Shown: one piece after another, positions 36,224 through 45,033 of the stretch
Layout: each line of letters begins with the position of its first letter
How positions within the stretch are numbered: the stretch's first letter is position 1
DNA from: Leeia speluncae
GTDB taxonomy: Bacteria; Pseudomonadota; Gammaproteobacteria; Burkholderiales; Leeiaceae
Assembly (NCBI RefSeq): GCF_020564625.1
Contig: NZ_JAJBZT010000003.1
Location: 62,001-126,000 of the forward strand
Direction: 5' to 3'
DNA: 64,000 nucleotides
Notes under the pieces: model-generated
Seen by the model: only the letters and a program-made list of their open reading frames with translations
What the model was told of the DNA's origin: nothing
The model's database searches: none
Program-made: the position numbers and the translations under genes

Positions 36224-36367
36224 AATTAAAATCAAAATGTAAAGATATTTTAAAGCACGGCTTCCAACCTTTTTGACCACATACACCGTTCTATCTGTGC
36301 TTTACATGACATATATATAGGATTGAAATACACTGGCATGATTGGTGTTCTGGTTATATGTAATGTA

Positions 36368-36856
36368 ATGAAAAAACAATCTAACTTTTTCCAACCAAAC
36401 ATTATTCTCTTAACCGTCTCGCTCGTAATTACGCTCGGGTTTTGGGGGTGGAGTCATACATTTAACGACACCCTACTTTGGGCGGAAGCGTTTGGTATTG
36501 CCGGTGGTGTACTGATGGTATGGCGATGCTTACTGACTTTGCGCAAACGCCAGATTGGCCTATTGACGATTGCCAATATCGTTGTACTTTCTGTTGCCTT
36601 TGGTGCACTCGCACTCATCCTCAATCGAAACTTTCCGTCTACGCCTACCTTCAAGACGGTACTGACCATTCAATCTATTTCTCATGGGAAAGGTGGCATC
36701 GTGGTGACGCTAACCGATAAGGCAAGCAACACCTACCAAAGCTTTATGCACTTGCCCCCCAACGCCAACGTTGGAGACCAACTTCGAATGACGTTGCAAA
36801 TGGGCGGCCTTGGTTTTCCATTTTATGAGCCAAACAGTCTACAATTACAAAAATAA
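36368..36856 (+). CDS. Small membrane protein of unknown function
   Basis: The start is uncertain: ATG at 36368 (162 residues), ATG at 36338 or TTG at 36323. Two to three hydrophobic spans (about residues 12-30, 38-55 and 60-82 from the 36368 start) are followed by a soluble C-terminal domain of about 75 residues with beta-strand character (TVLTIQSISHGKGGIVVTLTD). It is divergent from the Fur-controlled operon and has its own terminator. I recognise no family. Confidence 0.65.
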   Translation: MKKQSNFFQPNIILLTVSLVITLGFWGWSHTFNDTLLWAEAFGIAGGVLMVWRCLLTLRKRQIGLLTIANIVVLSVAFGALALILNRNFPSTPTFKTVLTIQSISHGKGGIVVTLTDKASNTYQSFMHLPPNANVGDQLRMTLQMGGLGFPFYEPNSLQLQK

Positions 36857-36890
36857 AAAGCCTGCGATGCATTACCATCACAGGCTTTTT
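36855..36890 (+). terminator. Bidirectional terminator
   Basis: AAAAAGCCTG and CAGGCTTTTT form a 10-bp stem around a 16-nt loop. It separates the small membrane protein gene from the convergent hemerythrin gene. Confidence 0.85.
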
Positions 36891-36916
36891 AATTAGCGCT
36901 AGATCTACTTAGCGAA

Positions 36917-37465
36917 TTACGCGACTTGTCTTCTTGCCACCATCTGGCCAGAAATCACTGCTAATTGCGCAGCATTCAGAAGCCTTGCTGCGTGCGGATA
37001 CACAAGCTCCTCTTCCTCTTTCGCATGTTGCAAATAGTTCATTGCAAAACGCGTTGCAACGCCATCATGGTTAAGCGCAATCGAGAAGCCTTCCGACAAC
37101 GCTTTTAGACGCTGACGAACCGCCTGCCAATCGTTATACATACGAGAATGCTCGGCTTCCAATCTTGCCATAGCAGACAAAACAGCGACTTCTTCGCTAT
37201 CCCCCTTAATCGCTTCTTTCAGGGCTGGAAATAAATCTTCTTCCTCATCATGGTGATGAGCAGGTGCAGCCTGATCAAAATAACGCAGAATATTAGCTGC
37301 AGATTGCATCGCGTCCGGGCAATTGCCTTCCAACTCTAAATGACTCACCAAGCGAATCAAGTTCTGGCAAAACTTACGGATGCGACCGTGACAAGCCTCT
37401 AGCATTTCTAGAGGAGTCTCCAAAGAGGGTATTTCTTCATGCAACAGCAATTTGAACTCCTTCAT
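36917..37465 (-). CDS. Hemerythrin-like HHE domain protein
   Basis: The 182-residue helical protein has di-iron ligand motifs at CHGRIRKF (His26), HHHDEEEDLFPAL (about 70-82), AEHSRMYNDW and HAKEEEELVYPHA. Such proteins bind oxygen or NO or repair iron centres. Its start lies 29 nt inside the end of the flavin oxidoreductase gene, with GGAACAGG just before the ATG, so the two are translationally coupled. The FNR-like box upstream of the pair agrees with an oxygen- or NO-related role. Confidence 0.88.
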   Translation of the reverse strand: MKEFKLLLHEEIPSLETPLEMLEACHGRIRKFCQNLIRLVSHLELEGNCPDAMQSAANILRYFDQAAPAHHHDEEEDLFPALKEAIKGDSEEVAVLSAMARLEAEHSRMYNDWQAVRQRLKALSEGFSIALNHDGVATRFAMNYLQHAKEEEELVYPHAARLLNAAQLAVISGQMVARRQVA

Positions 37466-38633
37466 CCTGTTCCAACTGAGGCATTACACCATTCAGCAGG
37501 TAATTAATTAGCTCTCTCACAGGACGAACTGCGTTACCAAATGGCAACGATTCGGATCCTCTGAAGAACAGCCCCTTGCTGATCTCCCCTTTTAATGCTG
37601 CAGCCAGTTGTGAATCGATACAAAACTGACCGATTTTGGCAATCCCATCGCGTAATCCACACGCAGACAAACAATTTAGTCCAGTGGTACAACGAGAGGC
37701 ATCACATTTTGCCTTTGACTGCAGGAAGCTTTCACGCTTCAGATAGTTTTTTAACCATGGTGTTAATACACCGCGAGCAGGCAAACCAGCCACACTCATA
37801 AATTCAACAATATCATCCTTGCCAGCACCCGCTAGCACAGACTTAAAGTTTGGATGCGCATCGCCTTCTTGAGAAACGGCAAACGCAGTGCCTAATTGCA
37901 CACCAGAGGCCCCCCAACGGAACACATCTTGCACTTTGTCGTAACTATTAATCCCACCAGCAACAATCAGTGGGATCTCATTTTCAATGCCCATTTCGCG
38001 GAATAATTCCAGCGTACCTTCTAGCACAACATCAAAATCAAATTTACGATCACCCAAATCATCAATTTTGGCAGCACCTAAGTGGCCACCCGCAAACTTT
38101 GGATGCTCGATCACAATCGCATCTGGCTTACGGCCTTTTTTCATCCATTTTTTCAGCACCAGCGCAATGCCACGTACTTCTGACAAAATCGGAATCAACG
38201 CCACATTCGGGTGATCTGCAGCCATTTCAGGCAAATCAAACGGCAAACCAGCACCCATTACGATTGCATCTGCACCGCTTTCGCAGGCTTGACGAACATA
38301 GCGCGCATGGTCTGCAACCGCCTTCATCACGTTCACCGCAATTAAACCATTACCGCCAGATAATGCTTTTGCCGCTTTAATCTCACGATCTAACGCCGTT
38401 AAATTCGCTTGATTAAGTATTTCTTGGTCCCGTACACGGTGACACATCTCTAACAAATCAGGATGGTGGTGTTTTAAATCCACACTTGCCAATGTACCAA
38501 CAGCCCCTTCTCTCGCAACGCTGCCAGCAAGGCTATGCGCAGACACCCCTACGCCCATACCCCCTTGGACTACCGGCAAAACCGACTTGCCACGTAGGCG
38601 CAACAAAGGGAAAGGAGAACTGATCTGAGACAT
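37437..38633 (-). CDS. Nitronate monooxygenase / FabK-like flavin oxidoreductase with Cys cluster
   Basis: The 398-residue TIM-barrel enzyme has FMN-binding elements VQGGMGVGVS, the HLGAAKI region, VAGGINSYDKVQDVFRWGASGVQLGTAF and the family His (HPKFAGGH). It differs from plain nitronate monooxygenases by a Cys-rich stretch with Cys310, 315, 321, 325 and 338 (KCDASRCTTGLNCLSACG), which could hold an Fe-S cluster. The true substrate is unknown. It is transcribed first in the pair with hemerythrin. Confidence 0.87.
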   Translation of the reverse strand: MSQISSPFPLLRLRGKSVLPVVQGGMGVGVSAHSLAGSVAREGAVGTLASVDLKHHHPDLLEMCHRVRDQEILNQANLTALDREIKAAKALSGGNGLIAVNVMKAVADHARYVRQACESGADAIVMGAGLPFDLPEMAADHPNVALIPILSEVRGIALVLKKWMKKGRKPDAIVIEHPKFAGGHLGAAKIDDLGDRKFDFDVVLEGTLELFREMGIENEIPLIVAGGINSYDKVQDVFRWGASGVQLGTAFAVSQEGDAHPNFKSVLAGAGKDDIVEFMSVAGLPARGVLTPWLKNYLKRESFLQSKAKCDASRCTTGLNCLSACGLRDGIAKIGQFCIDSQLAAALKGEISKGLFFRGSESLPFGNAVRPVRELINYLLNGVMPQLEQDEGVQIAVA

Positions 38634-38705
38634 AAGAGCCTTTCAAAAAGAGTATTTCTAACTAATCATCTTTAATTAGAATGCCAGCAAAACAATTTAA
38701 CTGTA

Positions 38706-38719
38706 TTGAGTTGTATCAA
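38706..38719 (-). promoter_or_regulatory. FNR/ANR-like box
   Basis: On the minus strand TTGATACAACTCAA differs from TTGAT-N4-ATCAA at one position. Its centre is 79.5 bp before the flavin-oxidoreductase start. CATTCT, 22 nt downstream, sits where a class II -10 should be. Confidence 0.5.
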
Positions 38720-38893
38720 AAAAGCAGAATAGACATTCTTCACGAAAGCAAAGAAAGCACAGGCAACCAAGATTTAATGACAAAGATTTACAACATAAAC
38801 ATATAAATCAATTACTTATCAGATGATTGTAACGGACTTAGTTGATAACACAGTATACTAATGGTCAAAAGAACGTCAGTTGGGATATAAAAA

Positions 38894-40303
38894 TTGCAAG
38901 CAATTGTAGCCTTCACCACTATTGTCGGCGCTGCGAATGTACTCACCCAAGCAGCAGAAGTTGCCCCATATTGCCAAGATTGGCGTGGTCGTTACCACGG
39001 TTCTGTTATGGCAGTGATTCGCCCGGCAACCACAGATGAAGTCTCTAAAGTGGTGCAGTATTGCCACGCCAATCATATTTATGTAATCCCGCAAGGTGGA
39101 AACACCGGTCATTGCGGTGGTGCAGCCCCCACCCAACACACGCCAGCCATCATTCTATCTTTAAGCCGGTTAAACCACATTCACTGTATTGATACAGAAA
39201 ACCAAACCATTACCGTTGGCGCTGGTTGTACACTTGGCCAAATCCAGACCATCGCCAGCCAGCATGATCGTCTCTTTCCCCTATCATTAGCGGCAGAAGG
39301 CAGCTGCCAAATTGGCGGCAATTTATCGACCAATGCGGGTGGTGTTCAAGTTTTACGCTATGGCAATATGCGCGACCTTACCTTGGGCTTAGAGGTGGTT
39401 TTGCCAGATGGTAACGTTTTAAACTCACTGAGCGGGTTACGCAAAGACAATACCGGCCTAGATATCAAACAGTTGTTTATTGGTGCAGAAGGCACGCTAG
39501 GTATTATCACAGCCGCAACGCTTAAGTTATTCCCTGCCATCAAACATCAAACCACAGCACTTATCTCACTCGCATCGCCATCCGACGCCGTGCAGCTATT
39601 AAATGCAGCGCAATTGCAATTTGGAGATCGACTCACCGCGTATGAGTTGATCTCTCATATTTGCATGGGCTTAGTCACACAGCACATTCCCGGCGCAAAA
39701 TTACCGCTAAGCGAAACAAATGAGTGGTATGTTTTAATGGAGGTATCAGACACGTGGGAGCACTCCCCGCTTACCGAGATGGTGGAAAGTTTCCTAATGA
39801 ACCAAACTAGCGTGATTGATGCCGTCATCGCCCAAAGTTTGCAACAAACCCAAGCATTGTGGACATTAAGAGAATCTATTTCAGAAGCGCAGAAAAAAGA
39901 TGGGCTATCGATTAAACACGATATTTCTGTACCTACCTCACAGATGGAACACTTTATTCAAGTCACCAGTCGCATCCTACAAGAAGATCAGGCAGATTAT
40001 CGATTACAGATTTTTGGGCATCTGGGAGATGGCAATTTACATTTTAATGTAGGAAAGGCACCCGAAAGCCAATTGGACCTCGTGCCACTGGAAAAGCATA
40101 TTAATCATCTGGTGTACGAACAAGTAAAGCAAGTAAATGGCTCTATTAGTGCAGAGCATGGCATCGGACAATTAAAAAACAACGAACTACCGCGATATGC
40201 AGATCCGGTTAAAATTGCCCTCATGCAACAAATTAAACAGGCACTAGACCCACAAGGCATCATGAATCCCGGCAAGGTTTACCCAAGCTCTTCAGCTAGC
40301 TAA
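38894..40303 (+). CDS. FAD-linked oxidase, GlcD/D-2-hydroxyacid dehydrogenase type
   Basis: The 469-residue flavoprotein has an FAD_binding_4 domain (VIPQGGNTGHCGGAAPT, then EGSCQIGGNLSTNAGGVQVLRYG) and a C-terminal FAD-oxidase domain (HLGDGNLHFNV, EHGIGQLKN, GIMNPGKVYP). It probably oxidises a D-2-hydroxyacid such as D-lactate, glycolate or D-2-hydroxyglutarate. No upstream ATG fits the frame, so the start appears to be TTG at 38894; the first ATG is at residue 39, inside the domain. The stop overlaps the convergent flavoprotein gene by 8 nt. Confidence 0.9.
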   Translation: MQAIVAFTTIVGAANVLTQAAEVAPYCQDWRGRYHGSVMAVIRPATTDEVSKVVQYCHANHIYVIPQGGNTGHCGGAAPTQHTPAIILSLSRLNHIHCIDTENQTITVGAGCTLGQIQTIASQHDRLFPLSLAAEGSCQIGGNLSTNAGGVQVLRYGNMRDLTLGLEVVLPDGNVLNSLSGLRKDNTGLDIKQLFIGAEGTLGIITAATLKLFPAIKHQTTALISLASPSDAVQLLNAAQLQFGDRLTAYELISHICMGLVTQHIPGAKLPLSETNEWYVLMEVSDTWEHSPLTEMVESFLMNQTSVIDAVIAQSLQQTQALWTLRESISEAQKKDGLSIKHDISVPTSQMEHFIQVTSRILQEDQADYRLQIFGHLGDGNLHFNVGKAPESQLDLVPLEKHINHLVYEQVKQVNGSISAEHGIGQLKNNELPRYADPVKIALMQQIKQALDPQGIMNPGKVYPSSSAS

Positions 40304-41900
40304 CGCGACCTAGTATTTTATCGGCCGCACGGTAGCCCCACCAAGCGGCCTCTTCAAACACCGAATAGCCAGATAAATCTGAATGTGCAAAAAGGACTCG
40401 CCCACTTTGTGCGCGAAGCTGCTTCAACCCTTCATTACTTAAAAAACCGGGAGTGGGAGTGGCCATTGCGTGTGCGCGCACGCTAATCTCTGCGCGTGCC
40501 AAACGACGATAAAGTTGATGTTTATCGTAAACCAGCTCTAAATCTACCATTGCTGATGCAAAGAGCTCATCTTCAGTTGCTTCTGCTAACCACTCCCTCG
40601 CTTTTTTCGCGTCATCAAAAGGGAGAGTCCGGTATGCGGTGAACACGGTCTTTTCAGGCCGGTATTGCCGAATCCATTGGTGCGTCGCTACGACATATCC
40701 TAACCCTTCGCTTCCAGAAACGATATTGTCCCAAGCAAGCGTTTCACCAGGCTTCTCTTCTGGAAAATCATCCAAGATAAAGTTAGTCACTAACCAAGGA
40801 GAATGCACCGGCATATGCTGTTTATCATCAAAGCCAAATGCATTTAATGGCAACAGATGCTTCGTCACGTGGAGCGGCATCGCCATCACCACTCGATCGG
40901 ACTCTATTCGATATTTCTCAGTTGGTGTTTGTATATAGACAGCAACGTTTTCACCCTTCAGTTCTACTTTCATTGCCATACCATCTCGCAATTGATGAGG
41001 GGCTAATTTGGCTGCCATCCACGAGGCGGGTTTACCCAATCCCTCAGGCCAAGTCAGTAATCCACCATCAGCAGCATTCGCGGCATGCCCATCACGACCG
41101 GCAAAATAATGAATCCCCGCCCACGCTGAAACATGTTTTAGCCCTGCGCCATAATCATCTCGGCAGGCATAGTCCAAATAGTCGAGTAAATGCGGATGCG
41201 TAAACTGCTGGCTTACTAGCCATTCTTGAAAAGTCAGCTTATCTAAATGATGCCAACGGGTATCAGAAGACAGTTGAGCAATCGGCATATCAAATAACCG
41301 CTTTCCATCCTGCCCCAATTGATTCTTTAGCGAATCAACCAATAGAAAAAAACGTTGAAACTGTTTCTTCGCCTCGTCGGCATTAAGAAATAAGCCCTCC
41401 TGCCAACTCGCAGATTGAGGATCAAATATTCTTTCATCAGGAGAGTGTAAGATCGCCCGTTCATCATAATATGGTGCTTTTCCATAGACATCTTTTTGGC
41501 TAATGCCCATCTCTGCAAGCAACTCTCTCACATGCACCGAGCTTAAAGACGGAAAAGGTAAATAGTGGGCCCCTTTTGGGTATAACATTCCCTCGCCAGC
41601 ATCGCCAAACGCAGCGTTACCATAACGTTCTGGCCCGGTGATTACCACAAAGTCATGAAAACCCGCTTTGTCCAATTGCCAAGCACACGTCAACCCAGCA
41701 ATCCCACTTCCTAAAATCACAACGGGGAGACGTTCTTTTAATGGAAAGTCAGCAGCACGCCAAGGCTCACGCACTTGGTGTCCTTGCTTCATCCCGACTC
41801 GATCCACCGTGATGTCTGGCAACCGTTCTTGCCAACGCCATTTAGCACCAACCGTCCCTAAAGCAGCAGCGCCCAAAAAGAAAAATTGGCGACGATTCAT
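40296..41900 (-). CDS. Tat-exported FAD-dependent amine-oxidase-like protein
   Basis: The protein has 534 residues from the ATG at 41900, which overlaps the stop of the spermidine-synthase-like gene (TAATG). It begins with a twin-arginine signal (MNRRQFFFLGAAALGTVGA) and has the dinucleotide motif VVILGSGIAGLTCAWQLDKAGF at about residues 59-80. The C-terminal FAD-closing segment is GRVLFAHSDLSGYSVFEEAAWWG. The fold is that of flavin amine oxidases or desaturase-like enzymes. Coupling to a polyamine-type synthase suggests an amine or aminopropyl product as substrate; this is inference. Confidence 0.85.
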   Translation of the reverse strand: MNRRQFFFLGAAALGTVGAKWRWQERLPDITVDRVGMKQGHQVREPWRAADFPLKERLPVVILGSGIAGLTCAWQLDKAGFHDFVVITGPERYGNAAFGDAGEGMLYPKGAHYLPFPSLSSVHVRELLAEMGISQKDVYGKAPYYDERAILHSPDERIFDPQSASWQEGLFLNADEAKKQFQRFFLLVDSLKNQLGQDGKRLFDMPIAQLSSDTRWHHLDKLTFQEWLVSQQFTHPHLLDYLDYACRDDYGAGLKHVSAWAGIHYFAGRDGHAANAADGGLLTWPEGLGKPASWMAAKLAPHQLRDGMAMKVELKGENVAVYIQTPTEKYRIESDRVVMAMPLHVTKHLLPLNAFGFDDKQHMPVHSPWLVTNFILDDFPEEKPGETLAWDNIVSGSEGLGYVVATHQWIRQYRPEKTVFTAYRTLPFDDAKKAREWLAEATEDELFASAMVDLELVYDKHQLYRRLARAEISVRAHAMATPTPGFLSNEGLKQLRAQSGRVLFAHSDLSGYSVFEEAAWWGYRAADKILGRVS

Positions 41901-43411
41901 TATCGAATAACCTGATGCCAATCTTGCTCAAAATAATGAACCAAAGATTGATTATCTAACCGGTTAGGAATCATCTTCATCGGTTTCATATCCGCCGGAA
42001 AACTAAACATACGTTTTGTTTCCACAGGGTCTAAGTAGCGCAGTGGAATCGCATACTGATTTGGCGGAACAAAGTCGGCGGTCTTACCCGCCAAGATATA
42101 GCCCCATTCTCCAAAAGAAGGGACATACGTATGGTATGGCCATGTATTCAAGCCCGCCTCTTTTAACGTCGCATCAATACACCAATAAGAACGCGGCGCA
42201 AAATACGGGGAAGTAGACTGCACGACTAAGCGGCCGTGCCAAGCCAAATGCTTTTGCATTAACTCGAACATCGGCACGGAATACAACTTACCCAGTGCAT
42301 AATTAGAAGGATCGGGGAAATCCACAATAATGGCGTCAAACATCTCTGTATTCGACTCCAACCATTGCCCCGCATCTTGATTAAATACTTTTACTCTTGG
42401 ATTCGTCAGTGAATGCTGATTAAGCTTTACCAAACGCTCTGCCGTGCTAAATAACTTTGTCATTTCCGGATCAAGATCCACCAGCACCACTTGTTTAATA
42501 TTTGGGTACTTTAAGATTTCCCGCACAGCTAAACCATCACCGCCACCAAGCACCAACACTCGTTTCGCCCAAGGCTGGCTAGATAACAGCGGATGCACCA
42601 AAGACTCATGATATCGATGCTCATCTTTGGAAGAGAACTGCAAATTTCCATTGATATACAAGCGCAAATCATCTTTCCATTGCGTTACCACTAATCTCTG
42701 GTAGGGGCTCGTATGAGAAAAAATGGTTTCATCGCCAAACAAGCCTTTTTCAGCCCATTTGGTTAATTGATCCGCGGAAACAAACGCAAGAATCAGCCCC
42801 CCGAGAATCACCCCACCGCGCACCCGCTTGGCTGTTACTTGTTTTATCTGCGCCTGAAAACAGTGAGCTGTCCACAACGCAATTAGTACATTAAAAATAC
42901 CAAATAATAATCCAGTACGGATCATGCCTAAATGCGGTGCCAGCACCAGCGGAAAAAGCAAGGAAACCGCCAACGCACCAAGGTAATCAAACGTAAGTAC
43001 TCGGCTAACCAAGTCTTTCAATGCCAGTTGCTGACGATCTAATACCCGCATGACGAGTGGAATCTCCATCCCTACGCCCATCCCAATCAGCAATACTAAC
43101 GCATATAAAACAGAGCGAAATGGTGAAGACAACCACGCGAAAACAGCAAACAGAATTAATGCAGAAATACCGCCAATTAAACCAATCAACAACTCAATAT
43201 CAATAAACCGACTGAGTGCATCTTCATCTTTAATATACTTAGAGCAATGCGAACCTATCCCCATTGCAAATAAATAGCATCCAATGACACTGGAAAACTG
43301 TAAGAGCGAATCCCCTAGCAAGTAGCTAGACATTGCCCCTGCGATTAACTCATACGCCAAGCCACAAGACGCAACAATAAAGACAGAAAAGACTAACAAA
43401 CGATCAAGCAT
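41900..43411 (-). CDS. Membrane-anchored spermidine-synthase-like aminopropyltransferase
   Basis: The 503-residue protein has two parts. About seven or eight membrane spans occupy residues 1-215. A spermidine-synthase-type Rossmann domain follows from about 235 (YQRL 237-240, VLVLGGGDGLAVREIL with the SAM loop at 289-293, VDLDPEM, and catalytic IIVDFPDPSN with Asp364/Asp366). The enzyme would transfer aminopropyl from decarboxylated SAM. It is divergent from the DUF350-SPFH-DUF4178 operon. No speD lies nearby. Confidence 0.9.
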   Translation of the reverse strand: MLDRLLVFSVFIVASCGLAYELIAGAMSSYLLGDSLLQFSSVIGCYLFAMGIGSHCSKYIKDEDALSRFIDIELLIGLIGGISALILFAVFAWLSSPFRSVLYALVLLIGMGVGMEIPLVMRVLDRQQLALKDLVSRVLTFDYLGALAVSLLFPLVLAPHLGMIRTGLLFGIFNVLIALWTAHCFQAQIKQVTAKRVRGGVILGGLILAFVSADQLTKWAEKGLFGDETIFSHTSPYQRLVVTQWKDDLRLYINGNLQFSSKDEHRYHESLVHPLLSSQPWAKRVLVLGGGDGLAVREILKYPNIKQVVLVDLDPEMTKLFSTAERLVKLNQHSLTNPRVKVFNQDAGQWLESNTEMFDAIIVDFPDPSNYALGKLYSVPMFELMQKHLAWHGRLVVQSTSPYFAPRSYWCIDATLKEAGLNTWPYHTYVPSFGEWGYILAGKTADFVPPNQYAIPLRYLDPVETKRMFSFPADMKPMKMIPNRLDNQSLVHYFEQDWHQVIR

Positions 43412-43554
43412 TCAGTAACGGCATCCAACAAATAAGGCAAAATCAACCACGATTCGCGATTAAAGGGCGAAAAAAGTGCGTTGCTGGTTTGCCAAATAAA
43501 AAATAAACCGATAGCATAACCCTAATAACCATATTTCGCACAAGGAAATACAGT
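43412..43554. promoter_or_regulatory. Divergent promoter spacer of the polyamine/SPFH cluster
   Basis: This 143-bp spacer lies between the two divergent arms. AAGGAA at about 43541-43546 is the ribosome site of the DUF350 gene. CAACCACGATTCGCGATTAAAG near 43444-43465 contains a short imperfect repeat (ATTCGCGATTAAAG). No clear operator is seen. Confidence 0.3.
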
Positions 43555-43947
43555 ATGCATCTACCTGGTATTTCAAGTTATCTCGTCTTTTTACTCAGTG
43601 GCTTTGGCCTGTTGCTAGCATTCATGCTCATCTACACAAAAACCACGGTCATTAACGAGTTTCAATTAATCAAAGAAGGCAACATTGCAGCCGCCTTATC
43701 TTTGGCTGGTGCCGTACTAGGCTTTAGCCTCACCTTAGCATCCAGTGCACTACATAGTAATGGCATTGTGCCTTATCTTCTGTGGGCTTCAGTTGCCATG
43801 GTCATCCAACTATTAACCTACCTACTGGTTAGCCGCTGTTTCCCGACCTTAAACACGGAATTAGCCAATAATAACGCTGCCATGGGCCTGTTAGTGGGCA
43901 CCATCTCACTCACCACTGGCATCATTAATGCGGCTTGCCTGTCTTAA
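43555..43947 (+). CDS. DUF350 membrane protein (YjfL-like)
   Basis: The 130-residue protein has four predicted membrane spans. The pattern FQLIKEGNIAAALSLAGAVLGFSLTLASS, repeated in part as NNNAAMGLLVGTISLTTGIINAA, is the DUF350 duplication. DUF350 proteins such as E. coli YjfL are small inner-membrane proteins of unknown function, often near polyamine/ATP-grasp or phage-shock-type genes. It is first in the plus-strand arm of the cluster and has a good AAGGAA ribosome site. Confidence 0.88.
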   Translation: MHLPGISSYLVFLLSGFGLLLAFMLIYTKTTVINEFQLIKEGNIAAALSLAGAVLGFSLTLASSALHSNGIVPYLLWASVAMVIQLLTYLLVSRCFPTLNTELANNNAAMGLLVGTISLTTGIINAACLS

Positions 43948-43994
43948 GTAAGCGTGCCTAGACAACATCGCCCCCATACACAAGAAAGATCAAT

Positions 43995-45026
43995 ATGAGC
44001 ATCGGATCATTTATTAAGAAGCAATTTATTGACATTCTGCATTGGACAGAAGAAGTAGATGGTGTGCTCTCTTGGCGCTATCCGATGCAGGATTTTGAGA
44101 TTCAATACGGAGCAAGCCTCACCGTTAGAGAGTCGCAAATCGCCATTTTTGTGAATGAAGGCAAAATTGCGGATGTATTTGGGCCAGGTACCTACAAGCT
44201 AACCACCCAAACCCTACCTGTACTTACTTACCTGAAAAACTGGGATAAACTTTTTGAATCCCCATTTAAATCAGATGTGTACTTCTTTAGCACCCGACTT
44301 CAATTAGGTCGAAAATGGGGCACACCACAACCGGTCACCATCCGAGACAAAGATTTTGGCATGGTCAGACTACGTGCGTTTGGCATGTATTCTTACAAAT
44401 TGGTGGATGCAGAAAAATTCCACAAAGAGATTAGCGGTACACGAGAAAGCTATTCCAGAGAGGACCTAGAACAACAGCTTCGAAACCTAGTGGTTAGCTC
44501 ATTAACGGCCACCTTAGGTGGTAGTAATGTCCCATTTTTAGACATGGCTGCCAATCAGTTAGAAACTGGCAATCTGGTCAAAGCCAATCTAAGCGCTGCA
44601 TTTGAACAATATGGCTTTGCTTTAGATAACTTTGCCATTGAAAACATCTCCCTACCGGAAGAACTCCAAAAAGCGATCGACACCCGCATCTCCATGGGCA
44701 TGATTGGCAATATGGGCACTTATACTCAATACCAAACCGCACAGGCCATTCCATTAGCAGCACAAAATGAAGGTGGCTTAGCAGGCATGGGAGCAAGCTT
44801 AGGTGCGGGTTTACAAGTGGGCCAGGTGATGGCACAAGCATTACAGCCGAACCTACAACCTACAGCGCCAATGCCAAGTGCATCAGTAGTAGCAGCCCCT
44901 ACCTCACCTACTGAAGACTTAGAAGCTAATTTGCTCAAAATGAAAAGCCTCCTAGATAAGGGCTTAATCACACAAGCAGATTACGATACGGCCAAAGCTG
45001 AAATCCTTAAAAAACTAATCGGGTAA
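43995..45026 (+). CDS. SPFH-domain protein with C-terminal SHOCT motif
   Basis: The 343-residue protein begins with a segment shared with proteins annotated as virion-core-like SPFH (FIKKQFIDILHWTEEVDGVLSWRYPMQDFEIQYGASLTVRESQ). An SPFH/stomatin-like region follows to about residue 215, then an Ala/Gly/Pro-rich linker and a SHOCT helix hairpin (LLKMKSLLDKGLITQADYDTAKAEILKKL) at 310-343. There is no membrane span. SHOCT motifs often guide oligomerisation or membrane recruitment. It lies between DUF350 and DUF4178. Confidence 0.85.
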   Translation: MSIGSFIKKQFIDILHWTEEVDGVLSWRYPMQDFEIQYGASLTVRESQIAIFVNEGKIADVFGPGTYKLTTQTLPVLTYLKNWDKLFESPFKSDVYFFSTRLQLGRKWGTPQPVTIRDKDFGMVRLRAFGMYSYKLVDAEKFHKEISGTRESYSREDLEQQLRNLVVSSLTATLGGSNVPFLDMAANQLETGNLVKANLSAAFEQYGFALDNFAIENISLPEELQKAIDTRISMGMIGNMGTYTQYQTAQAIPLAAQNEGGLAGMGASLGAGLQVGQVMAQALQPNLQPTAPMPSASVVAAPTSPTEDLEANLLKMKSLLDKGLITQADYDTAKAEILKKLIG

Positions 45027-45033
45027 TGGATTA

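Noticed and set aside
38861-38890. Nine-residue ORF just before the TTG start of the FAD-linked oxidase
   Set aside because: Short, in another frame, and without a ribosome site; its presence is probably chance in AT-rich sequence.
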